Numbered from the stretch's first letter, positions 7,620-17,415 are shown. The stretch is DNA of 64,000 bases from RGIG1934 sp045122895 (GCA_045122895.1 JBGVIE010000008.1:17048-81047); one strand, 5' to 3'. Numbers and translations are program-made. The notes: a model not told the origin generated them from the sequence alone.

Positions 7620-8464
7620 CTAATCCCCTTTAGCTTCAAGCTTAGCTGTAAGCTCTTCTATCACTTTAGCCATTTTCACATTTTCCGATTTCAGCTTATC
7701 CATCTCGCGTTCCATCTCTTCATACCTATCCATCTTATCTGCCCATTCATCCACATCCAATTTAATTGATTGATTGATCCATCTCTTCCTTTATCTCCTT
7801 CATATCCTGGCGGTTCGAATACAGATGGTCATACAATGTCGCGAAAAGCTTTTCCAATCTTTTTGCATCACCCACTGTAATATTTCCCAACCTGCAATTG
7901 TCTCTGATGCAACCAATTATATCAGTAAAAATCCTCTCTTTCAACCAGCATAAATCCTCTTCTGTCATATTTTCCCTTGATGAAATATACTTCTTCAACT
8001 TTATAAGTTCAAAGGGTATAAGTATAACCTATTGAATAATGATCAGGTACATCATCATCACCCAAAAACACTATCTTTGACTTCGGAAATGTTAGATAGC
8101 ATATGTTGTCTTCCACCTTTGCATTTCGCAATGAATGCTTGTACCCATAATCAAATATCCTAAGCACGATATCCTCATCCCGATACATTTGTGCCTCGAT
8201 GTGGTAACTGTGAACACCTCCTATGGTCAAAATAGTATCTGCAATAGTCTTAGTCAAATTATCATCGTGGAACTCCGTCCAATTGTATGTAATGGTGCTG
8301 TCTGTCGGATAATCTGTCTGAAATAGTCCGTTTATAAAATTGATAACGGCCTTACTCGAAAGCGTAAGAATCTTCTTAAACATCTTGTCATATATGTGAT
8401 AGATCTGATTGCTGCTGTTAGAATTAGTATCCTGCGTGTTGGTATTACAAGATTTGTTATCCAT
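7620..8464 (-). pseudogene. Decayed Rpn/PD-(D/E)XK nuclease (putative transposase) gene
   Basis: The start at 8464 (MDNKSCNTN) has an excellent AGAAGGAGG ribosome site. The first 151 codons give a Rpn-family N-terminus, including YDKMFKKILTLSS, FINGLFQTDYP and the nuclease core region SYHIEAQMYRDED with its E-x-Q. The reading frame then breaks near 8012 (TYTL stop). It resumes one frame over as FELIKLKKYISSREN and breaks again at a TGAT triple repeat (7767-7778). Removing one 4-bp unit would restore a coiled-coil tail ending LEAKGD at 7620. The usual central strands are also missing between LTFPKS and FELIKL, which suggests an internal deletion. Confidence 0.75.
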
Positions 8465-8550
8465 TGTCCTCCTTCTGAGCTGCCAAAAAGATGTACGAAT
8501 CCCCTGGCAGTTCAGAAAGGATTCATACATAAAATATATTCTGTATATGA

Positions 8551-8579
8551 ATAATATAATATGTGTACGAATATGTCAA
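8551..8579 (-). promoter_or_regulatory. Promoter of the Rpn pseudogene
   Basis: TTGACA, 17 bases and TATTAT are read on the minus strand, about 90 bases before the Rpn start codon. The leader in between holds a palindrome (ATGTACGAATCC with GGATTCATACAT, 8492-8530). The 8465-8779 gap holds this promoter and the typA ribosome site; I see nothing else in it. Confidence 0.6.
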
Positions 8580-8779
8580 GCATAATTTAAATTTATGAGT
8601 ATATATTATGCCCACAAATATACCTATCCGAGATTTCAACTCATCCCAGATAGGGTTTACTTGCTTATTCTCACTTTCCATTCTTCCAAATAAACTTATT
8701 AATCCTCTTGTTTTTTTTTCAGAATGTGCTAAACTTGTTTGCGTTACTGTATTTACTTATTATAATGGAGGAACGATAA

Positions 8780-10606
8780 ATGCAAACTAAAAGAGAAGAT
8801 GTTAGAAATATTGCAATTATAGCTCATGTCGACCACGGTAAAACTACATTAGTTGATGAGCTTTTAAAGCAAAGCGGAACATTTAGAGCAAACCAGGAAG
8901 TCGCTGAAAGAGTAATGGATTCAAATGATATCGAACGTGAACGTGGTATCACTATTCTCTCTAAAAACACAGCGGTTTATTATAAAGACATAAAAATCAA
9001 TATTATAGATACACCGGGACACGCAGATTTCGGTGGTGAAGTTGAACGTGTACTTAAGATGGTTAATGGTGTTATCCTTGTAGTTGATGCCTTCGAGGGA
9101 GCAATGCCACAGACAAAGTTCGTATTAAAGAAGGCTCTTGAGCTTGATTTACCAGTTATAGTATGTATCAACAAAATTGACAGACCTGAAGCAAGGCCTG
9201 ATGAGGTAATTGACGAGGTGCTTGAGCTTTTCCTTGATCTTGATGCTTCTGATGAACAATTAGAATGTCCTTTTGTATATGCATCTGCAAAGGCAGGACA
9301 TGCTATTCTTGATTTAAGTGAAGAACCAGAGAATATGCAACCATTATTTGAGACGATAATTAATTATATCCCTGCTCCAGAGGGAGATCCAGAAGCTGAT
9401 ACACAGGTTCTTATCAGCACAATCGATTACAACGAATATGTAGGACGTATCGGTGTAGGTAAGGTTGATAATGGTTCATTAAAAGTTAATCAGGATGTAG
9501 TCGTTGTAAACGCACATGACCCTGAGAAAAAACAGAAGGTTAAGGTCAGCAAGCTTTACGAATTCGAAGGACTTAACAAAGTAGAAGTAACAGAGGCAAA
9601 GATTGGTTCAATTGTAGCTATCTCAGGTATTTCAGACATCCATATTGGTGATACACTCTGCTCTCCTGAGAATCCTGTTGCAATACCTTTCCAGAAGATT
9701 TCAGAGCCAACAATTTCTATGCAATTTAATGTTAATGATAGTCCTCTCGCAGGTCAGGAAGGTAAATTCATCACTTCAAGACATTTAAGAGACAGACTTT
9801 TCAGAGAGCTTAACACTGACGTAAGTCTTCGTGTTGAAGAGACAGAGACAACTGAAAGCTTTAAGGTATCAGGACGTGGCGAACTTCACTTATCTGTATT
9901 AATCGAGAATATGAGACGTGAAGGCTATGAATTTTCTGTAAGCAAAGCTGAAGTATTATATAAGAAGGATGAAAACGGAAAACTCTTAGAGCCAATGGAG
10001 CTTGCATATGTTGATGTTCCTGAAGAATTCTCTGGTACTGTTATCCAGGCATTAAGCACTAGAAAGGGCGAATTACTTGGAATGTCTGCTGCAAACGGCG
10101 GCTATACAAGACTTGAATTCTCTATCCCTTCAAGAGGTCTTATTGGATATCGTGGTGAATTTATGACTGATACAAAAGGTAATGGAATCATCAACACAAT
10201 ATTTAACGGTTATGGTCCTTACAAGGGAGATATCCAGTACAGAAAACAGGGGTCACTTATAGCTTTTGAAAATGGTGAAGCTATTACCTATGGTCTTTTC
10301 AACGCACAGGAACGTGGTACATTATTCATAGGACCTGGTGAAAAGGTATACGCAGGTATGGTTGTTGGTCAGAACGGTAAGACAGATGATATCGAAGTAA
10401 ATGTATGTAAGAAAAAACAGCTCACAAATACTCGTGCTTCCGGTTCAGATGATGCTCTTAAGCTTGTACCTAAGAAGGAATTAAGTCTTGAACAGTCACT
10501 TGAATTCATAGACACTGATGAGCTTCTTGAGATTACTCCTGTAAGTCTAAGAATTCGTAAAAAGATTCTTGACCCTACATTGAGAAAACGTGCAAACAGA
10601 AATTAA
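8780..10606 (+). CDS. typA: Translational GTPase TypA/BipA
   Basis: This ribosome-associated GTPase related to EF-G and LepA is implicated in 50S assembly and stress growth. It has 608 residues, full length. G1 reads AHVDHGKTTLV (15-25), the switch II motif is DTPGHADFGGEVER, and G4 is NKID. A domain II beta barrel, two alpha/beta domains and the TypA-specific C-terminal domain (YGLFNAQERGTLFIGPG) follow. The start is preceded by TGGAGG. It is monocistronic and ends at a strong terminator shared with the next gene. Confidence 0.97.
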   Translation: MQTKREDVRNIAIIAHVDHGKTTLVDELLKQSGTFRANQEVAERVMDSNDIERERGITILSKNTAVYYKDIKINIIDTPGHADFGGEVERVLKMVNGVILVVDAFEGAMPQTKFVLKKALELDLPVIVCINKIDRPEARPDEVIDEVLELFLDLDASDEQLECPFVYASAKAGHAILDLSEEPENMQPLFETIINYIPAPEGDPEADTQVLISTIDYNEYVGRIGVGKVDNGSLKVNQDVVVVNAHDPEKKQKVKVSKLYEFEGLNKVEVTEAKIGSIVAISGISDIHIGDTLCSPENPVAIPFQKISEPTISMQFNVNDSPLAGQEGKFITSRHLRDRLFRELNTDVSLRVEETETTESFKVSGRGELHLSVLIENMRREGYEFSVSKAEVLYKKDENGKLLEPMELAYVDVPEEFSGTVIQALSTRKGELLGMSAANGGYTRLEFSIPSRGLIGYRGEFMTDTKGNGIINTIFNGYGPYKGDIQYRKQGSLIAFENGEAITYGLFNAQERGTLFIGPGEKVYAGMVVGQNGKTDDIEVNVCKKKQLTNTRASGSDDALKLVPKKELSLEQSLEFIDTDELLEITPVSLRIRKKILDPTLRKRANRN

Positions 10607-10615
10607 CACTTATCA

Positions 10616-10646
10616 GAAAAGGCGTGTGGTTTTCACACGCCTTTTC
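10616..10646. terminator. Bidirectional terminator between typA and the YigZ-like gene
   Basis: AGAAAAGGCGTGTG pairs with CACACGCCTTTTCT around a GTTT loop, with T-runs on both strands. It lies directly after the typA stop and touches the stop codon of the converging gene. Confidence 0.85.
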
Positions 10647-11287
10647 TATATATCTATATACTCATTCTGTTCTGAAAGGGCAAAATCTATATCGTCTATT
10701 TTTTCAAGTTCTGCTCTTGCCGCTGTTGCTTCCGTTAGCTTATTCACAAAAGCCTGCTCATCATCCTTTTCAACCACTATGATAGCTTGTACATCTTGTC
10801 CATATTCTGTACTTCTAAGATAATATCCCTCAGTATTAACTATATACTGAATCTTGCCCATATCAGCATAATCACTCTTTACACTGTATTTTACACCTTT
10901 GTGTTTCTCTATAATGACGCTGTTATTAAGTCCTTCTATCAAAGAGCCCTGATAAGCTCTTATCAGTCCCCCTGTCCCAAGCAGCACCCCTCCAAAATAT
11001 CTGGTCACTACAACTACCACATTGTGTATATCCTTTGCCATAAGTACATCAAGCATTGGTTTACCCGCCGTTCCCTGTGGTTCTCCATCATCACTGAACC
11101 TGGCTGTTTCGTATTTATCACCAAGAACATACGCCATACAGTTATGTCTCGCATCCCAGTATTTCTTCTTCATCTCCGCTACAAATTCAATTGCCTCATC
11201 TTCTGATGTAATGGGCTTAACCGTGCATATGAATCTTGATTTTTTTTCTACTATTTCTCCTTCGCCGCCTCTATATACAACTTTCAT
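10646..11287 (-). CDS. yigZ: IMPACT/YigZ family protein
   Basis: This 213-residue protein belongs to the UPF0029 family, which is related to eukaryotic IMPACT. The N-terminal domain carries the family block WDARHNCMAYVLG, RFSDDGEPQGTAGKP and TRYFGGVLLGTGGLIRAY. The C-terminal ferredoxin-like domain is more variable. E. coli YigZ and relatives are thought to bind nucleic acid or ribosomes, but the biochemical role is unsettled. I chose the ATG at 11287 because GGAG lies 7 bases before it; the longer frame starts inside the leader. It converges on typA and diverges from the PBP gene. Confidence 0.88.
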   Translation of the reverse strand: MKVVYRGGEGEIVEKKSRFICTVKPITSEDEAIEFVAEMKKKYWDARHNCMAYVLGDKYETARFSDDGEPQGTAGKPMLDVLMAKDIHNVVVVVTRYFGGVLLGTGGLIRAYQGSLIEGLNNSVIIEKHKGVKYSVKSDYADMGKIQYIVNTEGYYLRSTEYGQDVQAIIVVEKDDEQAFVNKLTEATAARAELEKIDDIDFALSEQNEYIDI

Positions 11288-11341
11288 CTGACTACTCCAT
11301 TCCCTATAATTTGAAATCATTATACCATCATTTTAAGATTT

Positions 11342-11370
11342 TTGACATATATTTTGTTTTTTGGTATAAT
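11342..11370 (+). promoter_or_regulatory. Consensus sigma-A promoter of the PBP gene
   Basis: A perfect TTGACA and a perfect TATAAT are separated by 17 bases. The expected start of transcription is near 11377, about 35 bases before the ATG, with GGAGG in between. The palindrome CTAGTGACTAG (11371-11381) sits at the start site. Confidence 0.85.
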
Positions 11371-11411
11371 CTAGTGACTAGTATTAAAATTGAATATATT
11401 GGAGGAAGATT

Positions 11412-13952
11412 ATGAAGTTTGGCATGAAGCAAGTTACTAACAAGCGACTTGCCCTTATATCTACTACAAGAAGACTAAAAACCAAATCACTTATGTGGTT
11501 ACTAAAGGGAGCTCTGCTCATCTTTGTCTTTGTTTGTGTAACAGTAGGATTTGCAGGATTTGGTATGATAAAAGGTATAATTGACAGTACTCCTGAAGTG
11601 GATGATATAAGTATCACTCCTTCCGGATATTATACAGTTGTACTCGATAATAAGGGTAAACAAATTACCAAATTGTTGAAATCAGGTTCTAACCGAGAAA
11701 GTGTTACTATTGATCAGATTCCTGAGCAGCTTCAATACGCATTTATTGATATCGAAGATGAAAGATTTTATGAGCACAATGGTGTTGATGTAAAGGGTGT
11801 CATAAGAGCAGGTTTTGTGGCTCTTGCTACCAGAAGCCTTTCACAGGGTGCCAGTACAATCACACAGCAGTTACTTAAGAACAACGTCTTTGAAGATGGA
11901 GGTCGTGAAAGCAACACAGGTGCTCTTGTAAAGAGAAAGATTCAGGAACAGTACTTAGCAATTCAACTCGAGAAAACATTCGATAAGAAGATAATTCTTG
12001 AGAACTACCTAAACACTATCAACTTAGGTTCTGATACACTTGGTGTACAAGCTGCCTCAAAGCGTTACTTTAACAAGAGCGTCGGTAAGCTTACGGTTTC
12101 AGAGTGCGCAGTAATTGCCGCAATCACACAGAACCCTTCATCACTTAATCCTGTTTTACATCCTGAGAACAATGCAAAGCGAAGGAAAAAGGTTCTTAAC
12201 AATATGCTTAAGAATGGTCATATTACGCAGCAGGAATACGATGAAGCAATCAAAGATGATGTTTACTCAAGAATACAGTCAACAAACGTTAAGAAGTCAA
12301 AAGCAAATCCATACTCATCTTTCGTTGATGCATTGATTGACGAAGTTATGAGGGATTTGCAGGAGCAAAAAGGGTATACAGAGACTCAGGCTTTTAACGC
12401 ACTTTATAGTGGTGGACTTAAGATTTACACAACACAGGACAGAGATATCCAGAAAATCTGTGATGAGGAAGTTAACAATGAAGCTAATTATCCATTTGCA
12501 GCCAAGTATTCTATCACCTGGAACTTTTCTGTAAAAGATAAGGATGGAAACGTATCCAACTATTCAGAAGTGAATATTGATTATTTTAACAGAATCACAC
12601 TTGGTAACTCGAATTTCAAAATGCTCTTTTCTACCAAAGAAGAAGCAGATACCTATGTGGAAGCATTCAAAAAGGAATTCGTTAAAAAATCAGATACTGT
12701 TTTGGGAGAGAATATTCAATACACATTACAACCTCAGGTATCATTTACTGTTATGGATCAAAGCAACGGACAGGTACTTGCAATTGTAGGTGGACGCGGT
12801 GAAAAAACAGCCAGCAGAACACTTAATCGTGCTGTATCTACACCTAGACAGCCAGGTTCGTGCTTCAAGGTACTCTCAACATATGCACCGGCAATTGATA
12901 ATTCAGGTTATACCTTAGCAAGCGTTATCGATGATGCTCCTTTTGCAGACGTAAATGGTCGTCTCGTTAATAACTGGTACAAATCAGGATACAGAGGTCT
13001 TTCGTCTGTCCGTGATGGTATTCGTGATTCTATGAACGTAATAACAGTCAAATTACTTACTGAGATATCACCACAGCTTGGTTTTGATTATCTGACTAAT
13101 TTTGGCTTTACTACTCTTGTAGAGAATCAGGAAACAGAGAACGGGACATTTACAGATATTAACCAGTCATTAGCACTTGGTGGCGTGACTTACGGTGTAA
13201 CTAACTTAGAGCTTTGCGCAGCATATGCCTCAATAGCTAATAAGGGTGTTTACAACAAGCCTGTAATGTACACAAAGGTGCTTGATCACAATGGTAACGT
13301 AATACTGGAAAGTGATACAGAAAGCAGAACAGTTCTTAAAGAGACTTCTGCCTGGCTGCTTACAAACGCTATGCATGATGTTGTAACAAAAGGTACAGGT
13401 ACTCTTTGTAACGTGCCTGGTATGTATGTAGCCGGTAAAACCGGTACTACTACAAATGATAATGATATCTGGTTTGCGGGATATACACCTTATCTCACCG
13501 CTTCAATCTGGAGTGGTTATGATGATAACGGTTCACTTCCTAACACATCATATCACAATTCACTTTGGAGCAAGATAGTGACTCGTATTGACCAGGAAAA
13601 AGGCTATTCATACAAAGAATTTGAGATGCCTGATTCAATCGAAACAGTTCAGGTATGTTCTATTTCAGGCAAATTGCCTGTAAAGGGCGTGTGTTCACAT
13701 GACCCTGCCGGAAGTCAGGTGGTTACAGAATATTTTGCAAAGGGAACAGCTCCTACTGAAGAGTGTGACCTTCACACCAAGTTAACTGTATGCGAACAAA
13801 CAGGAAAGCTTGCAAATAAGAGTTGTAAGAAAAAGAAAAATCTGATTTTCAGATTACGACCTGAAGGCAGTGATTTAAGTCAGGTAACTTATGATACACC
13901 TTATCTTGCACCATCATCACTTCTAAACAGCAAATGTAATAAACACAAATAA
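11412..13952 (+). CDS. Class A penicillin-binding protein (PBP1A type)
   Basis: This bifunctional peptidoglycan glycosyltransferase and transpeptidase has 846 residues. It has a basic N-terminus, one membrane anchor at about 29-52, and a glycosyltransferase 51 domain with catalytic Glu115 in EDERFYEHNGVD and the GASTITQQLLKN block near 146. A linker follows, then the transpeptidase domain with Ser483 and Lys486 in PGSCFK, the SMN motif at 540-542 and KTGTT near 675. The sequence after residue 740 is Cys-containing (VCSISGKLPVKGVCS) and resembles small C-terminal extension modules of clostridial PBPs. It is the likely main septal or sidewall synthase. Confidence 0.95.
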   Translation: MKFGMKQVTNKRLALISTTRRLKTKSLMWLLKGALLIFVFVCVTVGFAGFGMIKGIIDSTPEVDDISITPSGYYTVVLDNKGKQITKLLKSGSNRESVTIDQIPEQLQYAFIDIEDERFYEHNGVDVKGVIRAGFVALATRSLSQGASTITQQLLKNNVFEDGGRESNTGALVKRKIQEQYLAIQLEKTFDKKIILENYLNTINLGSDTLGVQAASKRYFNKSVGKLTVSECAVIAAITQNPSSLNPVLHPENNAKRRKKVLNNMLKNGHITQQEYDEAIKDDVYSRIQSTNVKKSKANPYSSFVDALIDEVMRDLQEQKGYTETQAFNALYSGGLKIYTTQDRDIQKICDEEVNNEANYPFAAKYSITWNFSVKDKDGNVSNYSEVNIDYFNRITLGNSNFKMLFSTKEEADTYVEAFKKEFVKKSDTVLGENIQYTLQPQVSFTVMDQSNGQVLAIVGGRGEKTASRTLNRAVSTPRQPGSCFKVLSTYAPAIDNSGYTLASVIDDAPFADVNGRLVNNWYKSGYRGLSSVRDGIRDSMNVITVKLLTEISPQLGFDYLTNFGFTTLVENQETENGTFTDINQSLALGGVTYGVTNLELCAAYASIANKGVYNKPVMYTKVLDHNGNVILESDTESRTVLKETSAWLLTNAMHDVVTKGTGTLCNVPGMYVAGKTGTTTNDNDIWFAGYTPYLTASIWSGYDDNGSLPNTSYHNSLWSKIVTRIDQEKGYSYKEFEMPDSIETVQVCSISGKLPVKGVCSHDPAGSQVVTEYFAKGTAPTEECDLHTKLTVCEQTGKLANKSCKKKKNLIFRLRPEGSDLSQVTYDTPYLAPSSLLNSKCNKHK

Positions 13953-13958
13953 AGACTA

Positions 13959-13992
13959 AAAACACCGGTTCATTTAAGCCGGTGTTTTTTCA
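13959..13992 (+). terminator. Terminator of the PBP gene
   Basis: AAAACACCGG pairs with CCGGTGTTTT around TTCATTTAAG and is followed by TT and CATTT. It lies seven bases past the PBP stop. Confidence 0.85.
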
Positions 13993-14048
13993 TTTATATT
14001 CTTTTCATCACAAAATTCGTAATTTCTTATCAAAAATCTTAGTTTTAC

Positions 14049-14077
14049 GCATAAAATTACTTTTTTATCAAATAATA
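14049..14077 (+). promoter_or_regulatory. Possible forespore (sigma-G/F) promoter of spoVAD
   Basis: GCATA fits the sigma-G -35 pattern, and 17 bases later AATAATA fits 6 of 7 positions of the -10. The predicted start would fall almost on the ribosome site, so this is a weak call. Confidence 0.25.
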
Positions 14078-14097
14078 CTCATAAAGGAGGGATTGTT

Positions 14098-15108
14098 TTG
14101 AATCAAAAAAAAGGCAAACAAAGTATTAAGTTTGATAATCCACCATATATATCTGAAGGTTGTTCTGTAGTAGGTAAAAAAGAAGGCGAAGGTCCTATGA
14201 AAAAGACTTTTGACCTAATTGAATATGACCCTTTATTCGGTGGCAAATCCTGGGAGGAAGGAGAAAGTAATCTTCAAAAGAAAACTGTCGAACTTCTTAT
14301 CAGCAAGAGTTTTCTAAAAAAAGATGATATCCGATATATTTTTGCAGGAGATTTACTAGGTCAGCTCATCGCAACTACCTTCGGGCTTAAATCTCTTAGA
14401 ATTCCTATCTTTGGATTATATGGTGCCTGCTCTACAATGGGTGAGGCTATGAGTCTTGCAGCCATTACAGTCTCCTGCGGATGTGCTGATAATGTTATTG
14501 CTCTTGCTTCAAGTCATTTTGCAAGTGCCGAAAAGACTTTCAGGTATCCTCTGGATTACGGAAGTCAAAGACCATTTTCCTCCACATGGACTGTTACTGG
14601 TTGTGGCGCAACAATTATCACTTCTAATAAAGGTTTTGCAAGGATTCCGGGGATTACCACAGGAAGAATCGTTGATTATGGTATAAAAGACCCTCAGAAT
14701 ATGGGTGCAGTTATGGCACCTGCTGCCTGTGATGCAATTTACAGAAACTTTGTTGATTTCGGTATTGAGCCAGAATATTATGACAAAATAATAACAGGTG
14801 ATTTAGGGTATGTCGGCAGAAAAATTTTAGTCGAACTCCTAAACGAAAAAGGATATGATATAGCTGACAGACACATAGATTGCGGAATTCTGATGTTTGA
14901 TGCAAATACACAAAACACTAACTGTGGCGGAAGTGGCTGCGGCTGCTCTGCAAGTATTCTTTGCGGACATATCTACGAAAAGCTTAGAAGTAAAGAATGG
15001 CACAGAATTCTTTTTGTACCAACGGGTGCTTTGATGTCAACTGTAAGCTTCAACGAAGGAAAAAGCATACCCGGTATTGCTCATTGTGTAATAATAGAAA
15101 GTGTATAA
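14098..15108 (+). CDS. spoVAD: Stage V sporulation protein AD
   Basis: This is the cytosol-facing SpoVA component that binds dipicolinic acid, with a thiolase-like fold. It has 336 residues, full length. Family blocks are GGKSWEEGES, ACSTMGEAMSLAA, SSHFASAEKTFRYPLDYG and the Gly/Cys-rich NCGGSGCGCSASI. It starts with TTG, set by AAGGAGGG six bases upstream; no in-frame ATG exists before codon 34. The stop codon overlaps a possible start of spoVAE. It works with SpoVAC and SpoVAE to move calcium dipicolinate into the spore core and out again at germination. Confidence 0.95.
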   Translation: MNQKKGKQSIKFDNPPYISEGCSVVGKKEGEGPMKKTFDLIEYDPLFGGKSWEEGESNLQKKTVELLISKSFLKKDDIRYIFAGDLLGQLIATTFGLKSLRIPIFGLYGACSTMGEAMSLAAITVSCGCADNVIALASSHFASAEKTFRYPLDYGSQRPFSSTWTVTGCGATIITSNKGFARIPGITTGRIVDYGIKDPQNMGAVMAPAACDAIYRNFVDFGIEPEYYDKIITGDLGYVGRKILVELLNEKGYDIADRHIDCGILMFDANTQNTNCGGSGCGCSASILCGHIYEKLRSKEWHRILFVPTGALMSTVSFNEGKSIPGIAHCVIIESV

Positions 15109-15119
15109 TGGTGATTATT

Positions 15120-15473
15120 ATGGATTATGTAAAAACTTTTTTAATTGGCGGTTTGATATGTGCAATTGTCCAACTTATTAATGATAAAACAAAGCTTGTT
15201 CCCGGTCGAATAATGGTTATTCTTGTTTGTCTTGGAGCAATACTTGGTGGAATAGGTGTTTATGAACCCTTCTCAGAATTCGCGGGATATGGTGCGACTG
15301 TTCCTTTAATAGGATTTGGGAATCTGCTATTTCAGGGAGTAAAAGATGCAGTTAAAGAGGAGGGACTTATAGGTCTGCTAACCGGTGGATTTAAAGCAGG
15401 TGCTGCAGGTATATCAGCAGCCCTGATTTTTTCCTATATCGCTTCTCTAATATTTAAGCCAAAGATGAAATAA
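15120..15473 (+). CDS. spoVAE: Stage V sporulation protein AE
   Basis: This integral membrane protein of 117 residues is the SpoVAE (AEb) component of the dipicolinate channel. Family marks are FLIGGLICAIVQL, GIGVYEPFSEFAGYGATVPLIGFGN and a C-terminal membrane segment ending IFKPKMK. Two in-frame ATGs, at 15108 and 15120, are possible. The first overlaps the spoVAD stop; the second sits behind GGTGAT and fits the usual family length. It is paralogous to spoVAC, 1.9 kb downstream. Confidence 0.9.
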   Translation: MDYVKTFLIGGLICAIVQLINDKTKLVPGRIMVILVCLGAILGGIGVYEPFSEFAGYGATVPLIGFGNLLFQGVKDAVKEEGLIGLLTGGFKAGAAGISAALIFSYIASLIFKPKMK

Positions 15474-15486
15474 GACAATTCCATCG

Positions 15487-15536
15487 CTCATAGAGAGATT
15501 TGGCGTTTGATTCTTTCAATAACGCCCCTCTATGAG
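15487..15536. terminator. Hairpin between converging spoVAE and aminopeptidase genes
   Basis: CTCATAGAG (15487-15495) pairs with CTCTATGAG (15528-15536), with GGCGTT/AACGCC extending the stem. T-runs are poor, so termination efficiency is doubtful. Confidence 0.5.
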
Positions 15537-17279
15537 TTATACCTTACATTTATTTAAAAGCCACTCTTTTTCTTCCCCATCAAAATACTTCTCCAGATTT
15601 TTGTACACTAACTCTTGATACTGCTTAAGCATCTCAATCTCTTCATCAGTCAAATAGTCAAAATCTACAGCATCAATATCAAAAGGAACCATTGTCAGAT
15701 ACTCAAATTCCATAAACTGACCATATTCATTCTTTTCTGATTTTTTACATATAATCAAATTCTCATGTCTGATTCCATACTCATTCTCAATATATAATCC
15801 CGGCTCATCAGACATAATCATTCCTTCTTCCAAAACAGCATCACTCTTTATTCTTATAGAGTTAGGACCTTCATGTACTGATAACAGATATCCAACCCCG
15901 TGACCTGTCCCATGATTGTAGTTTAATCCCTCCCGAAAAAGGGGTTCCCTTGCAATATAATCAAGATTCTGCCCTGTATAGCCATATAAAAATTTGGCAT
16001 TTGCAAGTCTCAAATGTCCTTTTAACACCAATGTATAATGCTTTTTCTGCTCTTGTGTAAGTTCTGAAAGCGGGTAAGTTCTGGTAACATCGGTTGTCCC
16101 TTCCAGATAGTGCCCGCCTGTATCAGATAATAAAAAACCTTTATTTTCTATCTTTTCATTGCTCTCCTCATCTGCCTGATAATGCACTATAGCTCCATGA
16201 GCTCCATACGCCATAATCGGTTCAAAGCTTGGTCCTAAATAATTAGTCTGTTCCCTTCTAAACTGTTCCAGTTTTTCTGCAGCACTAAGCTCTGTAATGT
16301 ACTCTTTACCTGCATTTTGTTTTATCCAATGCATAAATTTCGTAACCGCAACACCATCTTTTATATGGGCAATCTTTTCATTCGCAATCTCCGTCTCGTT
16401 CTTAATTGCTTTAAAATGTGAAATTGGGCTGACTTTATTTACCACTTCGCATTTTTCAAGCAACGTTACAATTCTGTAGTTTGCTGTTTTTTCATCAACC
16501 CACACCTTCTTACCCTCTATCTTTTCCAAATCATCATATATTTTAAAATAATCGTTAAGGAATACACCTGCTGCTTCAAGCTTTGACTGTATATCTTTGT
16601 TAAGCTTACTCTTATCTACATAGAGACAGGCACTATCCATATCAATAATCATATACGCCAAAAATACCGGTGTACATGAAATATCATTTCCTCTAAGATT
16701 TAGTAACCATGCAATTTCATCAAGAGCTGTTACTACAATCATATCTGCTTGCTCTTTTACAGCTTCCCTCAATCTCATTAACTTGTCTTCTCTTGATTCA
16801 CCTGCATATTCCAGTCCAAGTTCAAAGACTTTTGCTTTTGGTAATTCAGGTCTTTTTTCGTATAGCAGATCAATTAAATCCTCATTACAAGACAGGGTAA
16901 ACCTATTTAGCTTCATCGCAAAATCTGATGTTACCGTCCTTGCATCAAATCCTATTACAGCATTTTCTTCCATTTCTCTCTCAAGATATTCGCTGATTCC
17001 CGGGACACCTTCACATCCCATTTTCATAAGCAGTATGTTGCTGCCTTCAAGCTGCTTTTCTGCCTGTATAAAATATCTTCCATCAGTCCACAATAATGCT
17101 TCCCGCATAGTCACAAGAAGTGTCCCTGCAGAGCCTGTAAATCCCGACATATACTCTCTTTCTTTAAAATATTCACCTACATATTCAGAACCATGAAAAT
17201 CGTTAGTGCACACTATATACGCATCAATATTTCTCTCAGTCATAAGTTTTCTTAATCTGTTTATTCTTGTATTTATCAT
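15537..17279 (-). CDS. Xaa-Pro aminopeptidase (M24B)
   Basis: This cytosolic dinuclear metallopeptidase removes N-terminal residues next to proline. It has 580 residues and the long three-domain build. There are two creatinase-like N-terminal domains (ALLWTDGRYF near 65, and a second up to about 300) and the catalytic pita-bread domain with metal ligands in LLSDTGGHYLEGTTDVTRT, NHGTGHGVGY, IMSDEPGLY and GIRHENL. The C-terminal extension FDYLTDEEIEMLKQY is typical. The ATG at 17279 follows GGAGG. The gene is inserted, opposed, between the two halves of the spoVA locus. Confidence 0.93.
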   Translation of the reverse strand: MINTRINRLRKLMTERNIDAYIVCTNDFHGSEYVGEYFKEREYMSGFTGSAGTLLVTMREALLWTDGRYFIQAEKQLEGSNILLMKMGCEGVPGISEYLEREMEENAVIGFDARTVTSDFAMKLNRFTLSCNEDLIDLLYEKRPELPKAKVFELGLEYAGESREDKLMRLREAVKEQADMIVVTALDEIAWLLNLRGNDISCTPVFLAYMIIDMDSACLYVDKSKLNKDIQSKLEAAGVFLNDYFKIYDDLEKIEGKKVWVDEKTANYRIVTLLEKCEVVNKVSPISHFKAIKNETEIANEKIAHIKDGVAVTKFMHWIKQNAGKEYITELSAAEKLEQFRREQTNYLGPSFEPIMAYGAHGAIVHYQADEESNEKIENKGFLLSDTGGHYLEGTTDVTRTYPLSELTQEQKKHYTLVLKGHLRLANAKFLYGYTGQNLDYIAREPLFREGLNYNHGTGHGVGYLLSVHEGPNSIRIKSDAVLEEGMIMSDEPGLYIENEYGIRHENLIICKKSEKNEYGQFMEFEYLTMVPFDIDAVDFDYLTDEEIEMLKQYQELVYKNLEKYFDGEEKEWLLNKCKV

Positions 17280-17357
17280 GCTAACCTCCATATCGAAGCA
17301 ATTTCATTATAGTTGTTCAGATACATTATATTTTTATACATTTTTATCGTCAAGCCT

Positions 17358-17386
17358 GAATATTTTCCTGAAAAAAACAGATACTA
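17358..17386 (+). promoter_or_regulatory. Possible forespore (sigma-G) promoter of spoVAC
   Basis: GAATA, 17 bases and GATACTA fit the sigma-G pattern at all but one -10 position. The predicted start lies near 17393, about 23 bases before the spoVAC ATG. It would give the separated spoVAC-AB-AA group its own sporulation control. Confidence 0.4.
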
Positions 17387-17415
17387 ATAAAAATCCATTA
17401 AAACAGGAGGTATGT

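Noticed and set aside
7805..7825. GGTTCGAA as a tRNA T-loop
   Set aside because: No cloverleaf can be drawn around it; it lies in the Rpn pseudogene. No tRNA was found in the window.
8735..8766. TATAAT directly before the typA ribosome site as a promoter
   Set aside because: The start of transcription would fall at the ribosome site, and no -35 lies at acceptable spacing.
16783..17196. Long plus-strand frame within the aminopeptidase gene
   Set aside because: It is antisense to a well-supported coding gene and has low-complexity Ser/Leu content with no ribosome site.
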